Positions 20,701 to 32,619 of a DNA stretch of 64,000 nt are shown here, in pieces (the stretch's first letter is position 1; each line of letters starts with the position of its first letter). The notes under the pieces were generated by a model. The model searched no databases. It saw nothing but the letters and a program-made list of their open reading frames with translations, and was not told where the DNA came from. The position numbers and the translations under genes were made by a program. The stretch is from Ceratopteris richardii (taxonomy: Eukaryota > Streptophyta > Polypodiopsida > Polypodiales > Pteridaceae): positions 90,616,977 through 90,680,976 of the forward strand of contig CM035427.1 in NCBI GenBank assembly GCA_020310875.1, given 5' to 3'.

Positions 20701-23700
20701 AATTCTTTTGAGCCGGTTCTAGTTTCTTGCTCTCAAAAGCTAATGGTCGACCATCCTGTACTAAAACCGCTCCTATAGCAAAATCACTCGCGTCAGTCTC
20801 AACCACAAATGGTTTATTGGGATCTGCTATATGTAAAAGTGGAGCTGTAGCAATTGCTACCTTCAACTTTTCCATACTTTGCTTCTGTTCGTCTCCCCAA
20901 TGAAAGGCTTTCCCTTTCCCTTTAAGCTGTTCCGTCATCGGGACAGTAATTTTGGCATAGTTCTTAATGAATCTTCGATAGAAGCCTGATAAACCTAGGA
21001 AGATTTGCAGCTCCTCCAGGTTCCGTGGATGTGGCCATTCCATAATAGCCCTTACTTTTTCAGGATCCATCTGGATTCCATCTTGGGAGACTATATGCCC
21101 AAGGTACTTAACTTCTGTCTTGAAAAATTCACACTTTGACTCCTTAGCAAAGAGCGAATTTTCCCTTAGCACTTGAAATACTTTTCTCAAGTGTTCCAAG
21201 TGCTCCTGTTCTGAAGCACTATAGATCAGAATGTCATCTAAAAAGTCTACTACAAAGTGTCCTAGATAAGGCCGTAAAACACTATTCATGAGTTTCATGA
21301 AAGTGGCAGGAGCATTGGTGAGACCAAAAGGCATCACCAAAAACTCATAGTGCCCATATCTAGTCCTAAATGCAGTTTTAGGGACATCCTCTGCTCTAAT
21401 CCTGATCTGATGATATCCTGATCTAAGGTCAAGCTTGGTAAAATACCGAGCTTGATGTAACTGATCAAATAGATCTTCCAACCTAGGCATTGGAAATCTA
21501 TTTTTGATAGTTATCTTATTAAGTGCTCTATAATCTATACATAGTCTCATAGAGCCATCTTTCTTTTTAACTAGGAGCATTGGCGATGCCCATGGTGAGT
21601 TACTAGGTTTGATGAAGCCTTTATCTAAATAGTCCTGCAATTGCTTCTCAACCTCCTCATGCTGAGAAACACTAAGCCTATAAGGTGGTCTACAAATAGG
21701 GTTAGTGTTAGTAACAACTTCTATGGCATGGTCAATGTCCCCTCTCTCAGGTGGTAGCCCTCTAGGTAAGTCAGTGGGACATCTCTGTATTCAAACATAA
21801 GATCCTTAAAACTTTTAACTACACACTCTTGCAAAAAAGAATAGTAGAAAGTCCTGTTCATATTTACATTCAAAGCATGAAAATATACATCAGCTGAGCT
21901 GTCTGTACAATGCTCCATATCATGACTATACAATAAAAACATATCCTGTACATGCTGTGAACAACAGAGACTATACAACTCTAATGATGAGATGAGAGGT
22001 GCACTAGGTACATCTCTCTCTCCCTGAATATAAACTGTACTTCCATTCTTTTCAAACTCGAGTGTGTTATTTTGATAGCTGCGTTTAAGTGTATCTCCCA
22101 ACCCCCATAGCCACTCTCTTCCTAAGACTAGATCTGTCCTCTCCATGTTCATAATTTGGAAGTCCATATGATCTGTATAATCCTGCATCTTGACTTCCAA
22201 ATTGGATACCATCGTATCCCATATTCTTTTATCTTGCCCTTGCATCATAGATACAATGTATTTATGTGCACTAGGCTGTTGGGGAATCTTCAATTTCTTG
22301 ACCAAAGCATAGTTAATGAAATTATGAGTGGCAGAGTCATCTATCATGACTCGCACCCTGGTCCCGTATACACTACCATGTAGCTTGACCAAGTCATGTG
22401 GTCCAAACTGCGGTGACCACAATGACTGAGTCAAACAACACGTGTGCTCTATATCCTCGTGCATCACCTCCACTCCCTTGCAGCTAGAGCTCCCATGAAT
22501 GGGAAAGGTCTGCACTAGGTGGACCGCCTTTTTGCCCCTTTCAGGAGCCGTACTAGACTCTGGTCCTTTCTTCTTTTCTTCCCCCTTCTTGAGTGGACAG
22601 TTCCACTGTGAGTGGCTAGGGGATAGGCACCTAAAACACAGGTTCTCTCTTTTGGCCTTCTCAAACTGGTCTGTGGATAGCTTAGGCCCTTGTGATCTTT
22701 GTTTTTTAATAAAAACCTTGTTTTTCCCAAAAGGCAACTTTTTCTTAAATTTAGTGGTGCTAAGAGGTTTAAGGGGCTGATCCGTCTCCATAGGAGTATA
22801 CTGAGGACGGTTATGGTCCTCATATATCTGTGCATATTTGATCGCCTCCTCAAACGTCTTAGGCGCATTCCTCCTGACTTCCCTCTTTATGGCTTTATCC
22901 AAGCCCCTAACAAACCCTCTGGTCTTCTGAAAATCATCTAGACCCTTAAGCTTCAAAGTGATCTCTCTATAGTGGGATAGATAGACTGAAAGAGGCCTGC
23001 CTCTTTGAGTAATCCTATCCCACTCATCCCAATTCCTCTCCTCTTCATTTTCAGGAAGAAACTCTTTTAGGAAAAGAGTTTCAAACTGAGTCCAGTCACT
23101 AGGGATAGAGTTCGCCTCCTTAAGACTCATCCACCACTTATAAGCACGCGGGCCGAGGGAGAGACTCGCCTCTAGCACACGATACTCAGGTGGGGTGCCC
23201 TTCAATTGATGCAAATCTTGCCACTTTTGTAAAAAAGTGTAGATTGCATCCTTATTCCTGTCTCGGTCATCCCCCGTGAAGGTTGGTGGCTTTAAGTCTT
23301 TCAGGAGGGGAGCTTCGCTAGAGCTCTCTCCTTTATACTTACTAGGAAGAGAAGTCTCTTTCCTAGTAATCTCTAGAGGAATAGTAGGAGTCTCTCTTTC
23401 CTTCCTAGCTAGAAAAGAGGTGACACTAGTCTCAAGAGAGATCATTTGAGACTTAAGTTGGTGTATAAGAGATGTAATGCTACCCAAATCTTTTTCTAAC
23501 TTGAGGGTTTGCTCTTTCAAGTCAATGAATTGGTCACGAGTGACAAATTCATCTATAAGCTCTTCATAAGTGTACTCTTGCTGTGAAGGCTCTTTTTCTT
23601 CTATATTCTCTTCTATCTCTTGTTCTAACTCTACTTCTTCCATCCTAGCATCCTGATCCTCTAGTTGCTCTCTAGGTGGAGAAGTGGTCTCAACTACTTG

Positions 23701-26700
23701 TTTGCCTTTATTTTCCATGTTTAAGTACCCTTCCCCCGTTTTCTAACTAGAGAGTATGAAAATGAATGGAAGTAGAGTTTAAATATGCAAGAAGAAGAGA
23801 GATATAACACAAGAGCACTTCCCTGATACAAAGTAGAGTTGCGGAAGCTAAATCCAGGTGGTCCTTGATGCTTCAAGCCGCTGATTTTAAGTCCTCGCCA
23901 GTCCCGAAAAAAATTTGGAAATGTCCGCTTGGTCCGGGGAGGTTCTAGACACCATAAACCATCCAAAATAACACCAAAAGTGCGTAGGAAAAGCCTCAAA
24001 CGGGCAAACTGAATGCAACTGAAGAATTTCAGAAATTTTCCAATCCTCGCCAGTCCACAAAGTGTTGCCCTGCACTTCAAAAATTTGAGACAATCCCAAG
24101 TGAAAAAATTGGATTCGGAGTCCGGATGAAGAAAAACTATGCCCGGGAGTGGCCGCTTAGTTCCTGCTGAAAAACTTCATCTTCATGAATAGATGAGTTT
24201 AAAGAGCTCAAAACTGAGGAATGAAAGCTTCTTTCACCTATCCAACACTCCCCATCCCATAACCACAGCCCATAATACATATATCCCTCATGATTCTTAC
24301 AAAATCTTGATGTAGATCATAGATTTGTAGCTCCAAAGTTTGGGAAAAAATTCGAAATCTTCTCCTATCCAAAGCTCATTGCTACCATTTTCGAAAAAAA
24401 AAAAAACTCAGAGTTCACCTTTGATGGAGCAAAATATCCCACATAGGGGCGCTGCAGCCGGAAGAGATCTCTATATAAAGGGCACAAAAGTGGTGTAGTC
24501 TTCACCCAAGAGGAGGGGAGGAGGGAAGCCCGTCGGCTGCTCTCTGGCCGCCTGTCGCCTGTCGGATCTCTGTACTGGCGCCGCCCGTCGGCTGGGACGC
24601 CTCGGTATGAGTGTCTACTGTTGCGTGGCGCGTCCGTCGCCTGCTCCCTGGCTCGGATACCAATGTGTTAAATCCCTGAGATCCCCCTCATTTTTGGTGG
24701 GGTTCTTGCACAGCGTTCGAGGAAGCACGGAGATCGATGATGTTCTCTTGCCGCCCAGCCGCGTGGTGTGTTCCAAAAATGATTACCCTCTCTCTCTCTA
24801 CACCCAAAATGGGTCATGGTCAAGGTTCCTCTCATGAGTGCCACTTGGCACTCATGTGAGCATCATACTCTATATGAATAAGAGGAGGGTCATACCTCTA
24901 AATACTATTCATATAGGATACTCCATATGACAAGTGCCCTTCTCATTGAGGAGAAACATAGCTGTTTTGGGACAGTTATTTTTTTCTTGCTGTATACATC
25001 TGAATTTGCAAGTCTAATAATTAGTGCCACACCCTAGTGCAACAAAAGCCTATATTGGACCACCTTACTATCAAAGATTAAGGTTTTTTGGTAAATAGGA
25101 GATTTTAGGTTAAAAAGGAGGATTTTTTTATAACTACAGAAAGTTTACTTTCTATTTACAAAAGTTTGCTACTTAACTTTAGAGCCTAAAATGTATGAGG
25201 CACAATTATTATTATATTTATGTTTTTTGCTTTATTTTTAGATTTTACTTTCAAGTTTAGAGATCTGACAACCATACATGGAAATCCTTGGTGGTTTATT
25301 TCTAACGATTCAAATCCACAATTCAAAATGTGTTGGCTCACCTTGCGTAGTGAGAAGTGCATCAATGAGAACTTGCTTGGTTACATGTAGATCATGATCA
25401 ATGTCGATTGTGGCTAGGATCTCCTCATTATTGGATAGTTTTGTAATAACAACATTGGAGGCAACATTAGTTTCTCATGCTCCGTGGAAGATGTTTTACC
25501 TTGTCTTCCTTCTTTCCCTCCATTTTGCTCCGCATCTCCTTCTTTCTTTCTTATTCCTTTTTGTTTTGCATCTCCTTACTATCTTACTATGCTATGCTCC
25601 AGATCTCTTTCTTCCTCTCTCACTTGTTTTTGAAATACCTACAATCTTGCATTTTTGTTGCTTTTCTCATGCAATGATAGCATGTCATTGGGTTTCTTAT
25701 CTCTTCCTTTGCTTTGGCTCCTTAACCTATTGTTGTTGGATCCTTTCTTTCTCTCAAGACGACTTGCCTCTAATGACATGAGCATCTTTTGATTCATTGC
25801 TTGCTTTCCTCTTGTTCTCTTTGTTTAGAATTGAGCCTCTCACCCTGTTGTAGCTTACTAAGGGAGATAACCAATGACTCCTAAGAATTAGGAAGAGCCG
25901 TAAGGAGGAATATTAGTTTGAGTTTGTCATCTAATGATGGGAAGCATGTATCTTGAAGTTGCTTAAGAATATTTGTGAAAATTTTAAGGTGGTTTGGGGC
26001 CAAATTTGACTTATTGAGTTGCAATTTGATAAGCCTTCTTGTCAAGTGTATTTGATTTAGAGGGGTCTTGTCCTCATATGTCACCTTTTAACTTCTCCCA
26101 TATGTTTGCAATTGTACGTGTTTTGTGGTCCCTTGAGCTACATGAGTATTTGATTTGTGAAAACCATTTGATGTATCTTATTGACTTCTAGTTGAAGTTT
26201 TCATAATCACCATTTGATGTTGACAAATGATAGGAAATGATACTATACATGTTCCTTAAGTACTCAAAGAGAGTGGAAGCACGAGGACAACACATGGAAG
26301 AAGAATAAGAAGCTTGGAGCACAACACACAATACTGAATGTATTATCAAGTGAATGTACAAAGATAAGTGAACTGTTAGGGTTATAAACATATATACAAG
26401 CTAGGAAAAAAGTGCCCCAGTGGTCCTAGTGTGTTCACACACATCACTACCGAAATATATCAACAAATTCCCCTAGGGAGTGATGAGGTGAACAAGGAGC
26501 TTGCACTCGTGTATAAAGAGGTGGCAAGCTATGTGGAATCATTTGACAAAAGGAAGTAAGCCCAAAGCTTTGCAGAAAGCTTCAAACTTCTCTTTAGGCA
26601 ACATTCTCCTCTGTGGGCACATATGCCAAACTGATCTCTCGAGCAGAGAACCTCTCCTTGACATAATGATAGTGCACCTCAATGTGCTTGGTGCGAGCAT

Positions 26701-29700
26701 GGAACATAGGGTTCCTCGCAACTGCCAATGCGCTCTGAGTGTCGGTGAAGATGGTGTTGGCAGAAGACTGATCAACACCCAGCTGCATCTTCCTAACCAA
26801 GATATGCATGAGCTTCCAAGCATGAAGCAAAAACCACCGGTGGACACACGAGTGTCATAGCAACCAGCCCGGTCAGAGTCAAAAAAAGCATGTAAATCTG
26901 GCGGTAGTGATCCCTTCTTGGGATAAAACAATCCAAGTAGCTTGGTACCACTCAAGTAGCTGGGTACCACTCAAGTAGCGAAAGATTCGCTTAGTTGCCT
27001 TCCAATGCTTGACACCTGTGCAATGCATAAACCTGTTCATTTGTGAGACAACAAATTGAATATTAGGCCGAGTTATGCATAAGTAAATCAAGCATCCAAC
27101 ATCTTGCTGATAGAGAGCATCATCAAATGCATCTCTACCATCATGAGGACTAAACCGTAAACTTGTTTCCATAGGAGTGGCAATAGGTTTGACAATCTTC
27201 AAGGCCAAATGCTGCATTAATGTATCAATATATTTTGTTTGACACAAAGTTATTCCGCCATAAACTTGCATAAACTCAATGCCCAAATAATGATGCAAAT
27301 GCCCCAAATCTAACATCTCAAATGAAGCATGCAAATGAGATGCAGATGAGCCTTAAAATCAGCAATATGTTTCTCATTAGGACCATTGAGAAGCATGTCA
27401 TCAACATAGACAACAATGATAAGAAGCAGATCATTTGCATGCTTAACATCTTTGCATGCTTAACATCATTTGCACGCTTAACATATAAGGTGCTCTTTGT
27501 TGGACTTTTCTCAAGACCATGTGCAATCAAGTAGGCATTTATCTTTTCATACCAAGCACATGGTGCTTTCTTCAAACCATATAATGTCTTTTTGAACCTG
27601 CACACTTTGTTTTCATGCTCTTTCTGCACAAAAGCACGAGGCTGAAAAACATACACTTCTTCGTGCAAGTCACCATTCAGAAATGCAGTTTTAATGTCCA
27701 ATTGATGTACATTCCAACTATGATGAGTTGCAAGTGCACAGATGCTATGAACAATAGTCATTCGGCATGTCGGAGCAAAGGTCTGATCAAAATCAATGCC
27801 TCTTTCTTGAGCATAACCTTTTGCAACAAGCCTAGCCTTATACTTGTCAATTGTTCCATCAAGCTTACGCATCAGCTTGTATACCCACGTAGGCTTGTAT
27901 ACCCACTTAGTGCCAATGGCTTTCTTGCAAGGAGGCAAATCACATAAAGACTAAGTACCATTCTTCATAATAGAATCATATTTTGATAACATCCATCCAA
28001 TTTTTTGAATTTTGTGCTTCATCGAACGAAACAAGCTCATTCTCATCACAAAGACTGGAGGCAACCATAACATAGCAATATGATGCAAAAGAAGCACTAT
28101 GAGAGCCTAAATGAGTATGGTATGATAGAGGTGAATCTAATTTGCTATCTAGCAAAGTTTGCACGAGCCATTTTGGCATAGTTTTTGCCTCCTCTATTTC
28201 AGCCATCTCATCAAGTGCATCATGTAAATCTGCATGAGAAATGGAATGATCTATTTCATCACATGAAATGTGTAAAGGCTGAGAAATTTCCTCATTCGGA
28301 CCAACACTTGACTGTCCACTTGTAAAAAGAGGAAGCAAAGTATCATACACATCTCTAGAGCTAACAAAAGTCTCCTTGGTACATGAAAGTAATGACTGAA
28401 TTGCATCTTCCACAAAAACATCACGGCTAACCAAAATCCTTTAAGATACAGATGATGATAACCAAAATGGATGATACAGATGATAGCCCTTTTTCAGAAC
28501 TACACTCAACAAAAGTACATTTCACTTCTTTATCATCCAATTTCTTGCATTGTTATTCAGGCACTAATGCATATACCGGACAATTGAAGACTCGTAGATG
28601 AGCAATAGATGACTTGCGACCATGCGAAGCCTCATTTGGAGTGATAGAGTGCAATGTTTTAGTGGGACACCTATTAAGTACATATGCTTCACACATAACA
28701 ACCTCAAGCTAGAAGCTATGCGGTAAAGCCTGATTCTTGAGCATACGCCTCCCCATCTCCTGATCTCCCTTTCATCAACTCCATTTTGTTGAGGTGTATA
28801 TGGCACTGTACACTGATGTTTAATCCCATGTTAAGCCAGAAATGCATTAAAATTAGGAGATATATATTCCCCTTCTTGATAAGAACAGAGGTTGCCCATT
28901 TTACATGCCGACATATTTTCAGCCAAAACCAAAAATTGTTTTAAGCACATAAACACTTTGGACTTTGTTTTCAGTGGATACACCCATGCATGCCTGGAAA
29001 AATCATCAATAAAAGTCAGTCCAACAAAGATCTGCCATAGGCATGTGCAAACATCAACTAAGCCTTTGGTATCTATGATTTTTTGGAGTAGCTGCCCTGT
29101 GGTGAGTGAGTCACTTAGTGGGTCAGTCTTTTTTATACATAGCTTGTGCGGCATTCCGAAAGACAGATAAACCCGGCTGGCGCTCGAGTCCTCTCAGCAG
29201 GGAGACAAAGATTGTTGGTATGAACATGTACATCCTGGTTTCAGATGCATGGTTTTAGCAATGGACAAACTCCCTCCCTTCCATTACCCTCTTGAGGCTT
29301 CCTTTCTTACTCTGACACAAAAGAAGACTGGGATAGAACCTACACAGTAAGTCTGGAGATGGCTTTTTAGAGAGGGCATCTTCTCCAACTCATGGTGGAT
29401 GATCTTGTAACTGAGCCCAATACACATTTATTATATGTAGTGCAATGTGCCAGTGGTCAGTTATGTACACCTTCGCATCAGCTTGAAATCAAGATGGTAG
29501 ATTTAGGGACAGGATATGCTGCATATTGTGGGTTTTGGACCACTTTTGTGAGTTATGGGATATCAGCATGGGACAGAGATGCTTGCGTTTCTTGTTGCAT
29601 GAGCTCTAGATATATAGATGGCCTGCTGAGGTGATTAGAGAAACAGATTCAGAGGTAGGTCATGGATTAATTCAGGGCAGTTGCTACAATTAGCCAGCCA

Positions 29701-32520
29701 GCAGATCTCAGATTCCACTCCCACAAGACTCCAGGGGAGGATTCAGATCATTTTAACATGCCATGTGCAATATCTGGACCAGGTCTTGACCATGACGGAC
29801 ATTGGGGTCATCTGATACTTAATTTGCCCTTGAGATAGGCTACCCCTTTCTTAATTGATGTTATTATATCTCTCATTATCTTATACTTCATGAGATCCTA
29901 TCTTCTTGTTGTATTGCCTAGGTTGATTAGCCTCCTTTCTGTATCATTGGATGGATTGGAAAGTCTCCAATCCATCCAATGCTACCCCATGCTCGTGATA
30001 GTACTCAGTTTCAGGTTTTTTGGAGCACAGAGGCATTGTGTCAGATTTATCAGTCTGTAATGTTCTGTTCTTATAGGTCATTTTGTTCTTTAGCAGAGGT
30101 TGATATGACATTTCGTTTCATTTCGCTCTCTATCATGCACAGGCATGTGCACATCCTCCCCCCCCCCCCCCCCCCCCCCCAAAAAAACCAACAAAAAAAG
30201 GAAGAAACAAAAAAAACCCTCCGGAGTCCCTTCCCGGCCCCTTTTTCCCACACACACATTTTGTCCCTTTTTTTTTGGGAAGTACAATCTTTGAATGGAC
30301 ATTAAGGCCCTTGAAAACAGGACATTGTGCTTTTTCATTAGAAATGAAGAGCTCTAATGGGCTTACAGACTATGCAGATTCAATTTCTTGAATCTATGCC
30401 TGTGATTGGACTGAATTTTAATATTTCTATGTTTTTGTAGGGCAAAGCAGAGGAGACTATTTCTGAGTTTGTGGAGAAAACTGGTGCATCAATTCTAGTC
30501 ATGGATTTTTCTCCATTGCGGATTGGTAGAGTTTGGAGAGAAGCTGTCTGCAAAAGGGTTCCACCTTATGTTTCTGTCTTTGAGGTAGATGCACATAATG
30601 TTGTGCCTGTATGGGTTGCTTCCGACAAACAAGAATATGGTGCTCGGACAATTCGGGGTAAAATCCACAGGCATTTGCCAGAGTTCCTGGTTGATTATCC
30701 ACCACTACTGCCTCCTGCACATGCATGGACACTGGAGAAATCTGACAGCATTGATTGGGAATCTCTTATAAGTGAAGTCACAAAGTCAGTGAGCTATTGA
30801 TTTTGGTTATTCTAGGAATAAGTAGTCAGTTTCTTAATTGTGATATGGAATGCTAGGAAGGGAGCAGAGGTGCCTGAAGTCAAGTGGTGTGAACCAGGTG
30901 AAGATGCAGCCATGGAGTTGTTATTGGGAGAAAAAAAGGGGTTTCTGAGGACACGAATACGCAACTATGCAGATGATCGTAATGATCCTGCAAAACCTGG
31001 TGGGCTGTCAGGACTTTCTCCATATTTACATTATGGTCAATTATCAGCTCAGCGGTGTGCTTTGGAAGGACGCAAAGTGAGGAGATCTTACACGAAGGTA
31101 TGTATCTGCCTCTATATTTTTTGTAGAAAGTGATAATTTCTCCTGCTTCTACGATCACTTCTTGCTCTTCTAGCTTTCCTTTTTCTTTTTACCCCAAAAA
31201 TGTGAAAAAAATTTTTAACTGTAGTTTTGCAAAGGCAGAGATTTTGCTACATAAGTTTTTTTGTTTTTTTTTGATTAGAAGCTTTCTCACAAAAACTTAC
31301 AGCCTGACCCTCCTTGTATATTTTTCTCGACTGTTTTTGCTAAAATGACATAATTGGTGATATAAAACCGTGTTTGTTAAATTTGTCCATCTACTTGGCA
31401 TGGGCTGCATCTAGCCACATTTAGTTGTGTACTTCTGATGTGCAAAGGAGTCTTTGACTTCATTGGCGTGAACGACGGTTACAATAAGAATATATCAATT
31501 CTTCAATTGTCCTTTGATTGTTAACCAAGTCATAACCACATAAGCTTGTACCTTCAACATGGGTAGTTGTAGATTGAAGTACATAGTCTTGGTTTCAAAG
31601 AAGTGACCAACCTTAAGAATCTTGATGGTGTATCTTAGTCTACATGCTATCTTAAATGCATCATCTTTTTTTTTTTTTGGTCTCTATCCTTTCAAGGAAA
31701 TACTTGGTTTAGATTAGTTTGAGATGTGTGAGTGCTTTTTGTGTATGTGTGTTGGAGAGTGCTCTTCATGTAAAGGTCCTTGTCCGTGTTTGTGTTTGTG
31801 TGGACACTTTGCATGATATGTGGCAACTATATGTTTATATAGGTAGCAAAATTTGTGTGTGTATATCTTGTATGTTTGTGGATAAACATTGTGTGTGTGA
31901 CATGCTTGTGTAACTTGTGTTTGCAAAATCAACAAATGGGTAACCTTCCACTAGGGGGAGCCCAATGTGTAGGTTAGAAGAATGATCAAAGATTGGTTGA
32001 AGGCTGGTTAAATTGGTTGAAGATGGTCAAATTTGTTACAAAATATGTTGTTGAGTCAAGGTTCCACCACGGACCCCACTTACAAGCATAGTAAAAAAAA
32101 TTCTTGAATTTCAACTCCAAAACAAGACTCTTAAAGTTCGCATACAAATTAATTCGCTACAAGCGAATTTTATACACTTTTGTGGCTGAATTTTTTCAAG
32201 CATATGTTCGAACTTCTTGCCCTTGCAAATTCGTTATTTCAATTTGTGTGCACAACTACAATTGTCAAGAGCTTCCATTTACCTTGCTTCCTTGCATGTG
32301 TAAGGTGTTCAGAGTTCATGGTGTTCATTATATGGTCTTTTATTTAGTATGATCTAGCTTTCTAAGATTCTAATGTGTTATGTGTGGTGATTGATCATTG
32401 GTTAATTATGAAATATGTTTCTAATTTCCTTTCAAGTAAGCAAGTGTTGTTATGTAAGTATTTCTTTAAGTAATGCAATATAAATGGATTGATACACACA
32501 CACACACACATACATACACA

Positions 32521-32619
<99 letters not shown>

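Larger units (their letters stand above)
18501..24932 (-). mobile_element. Complete Ty3/gypsy chromovirus inserted antisense in photolyase intron 1
   Basis: 6,432 bp, bounded by two 267-bp LTRs (18501-18767, 24666-24932) that I read as identical, with a perfect 5-bp target-site duplication AGTGC (18496-18500 and 24933-24937). Primer site at 24647-24662; purine-rich tract GGGGAAGGAAA next to the 3' LTR. Coding order on the minus strand is gag-protease, RT, RNase H, integrase, chromodomain. It has one frameshift near 21775 and one in-frame TGA at 20588-20590; otherwise the whole polyprotein is readable. Identical LTRs mean a very recent insertion. It lies antisense to the gene, inside an intron whose splice sites are intact. 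Confidence 0.96.
26275..29020 (-). mobile_element. Truncated Ty1/copia copy B in photolyase intron 1
   Basis: Same family as copies A and C. A 3' LTR missing its extreme end (about 26275-26465), the polypurine-like CCTAGGGGAATT, then RNase H, RT, linker and part of integrase going right. Homology stops near 29013 at the [11 protein letters not shown] motif, so gag, protease, half of integrase and the 5' LTR are absent. Frames are broken many times and the copy carries several short tandem duplications. Confidence 0.88.
29021..30440. other. Photolyase intron 1, last part
   Basis: No coding element recognised. It holds a perfect hairpin at 29945-29981 and a C-homopolymer at 30158-30180, described separately, and ends in the exon 2 acceptor. 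Confidence 0.5.

Noticed and set aside
25401..25781. 126-codon hydrophobic + frame as a membrane protein gene
   Set aside because: Pyrimidine-rich low-complexity intron DNA gives Leu/Phe/Ser-rich translation; no homology recognised and it lies within photolyase intron 1.
29392..29634. Possible extra photolyase exon or gene in intron 1
   Set aside because: The translation has no match to photolyase, and exon 1 joins exon 2 directly in the family's sequence with no residues missing.
30071..30338. Frames with poly-Gly or poly-Pro over the C23 run
   Set aside because: Homopolymer artefact inside photolyase intron 1.
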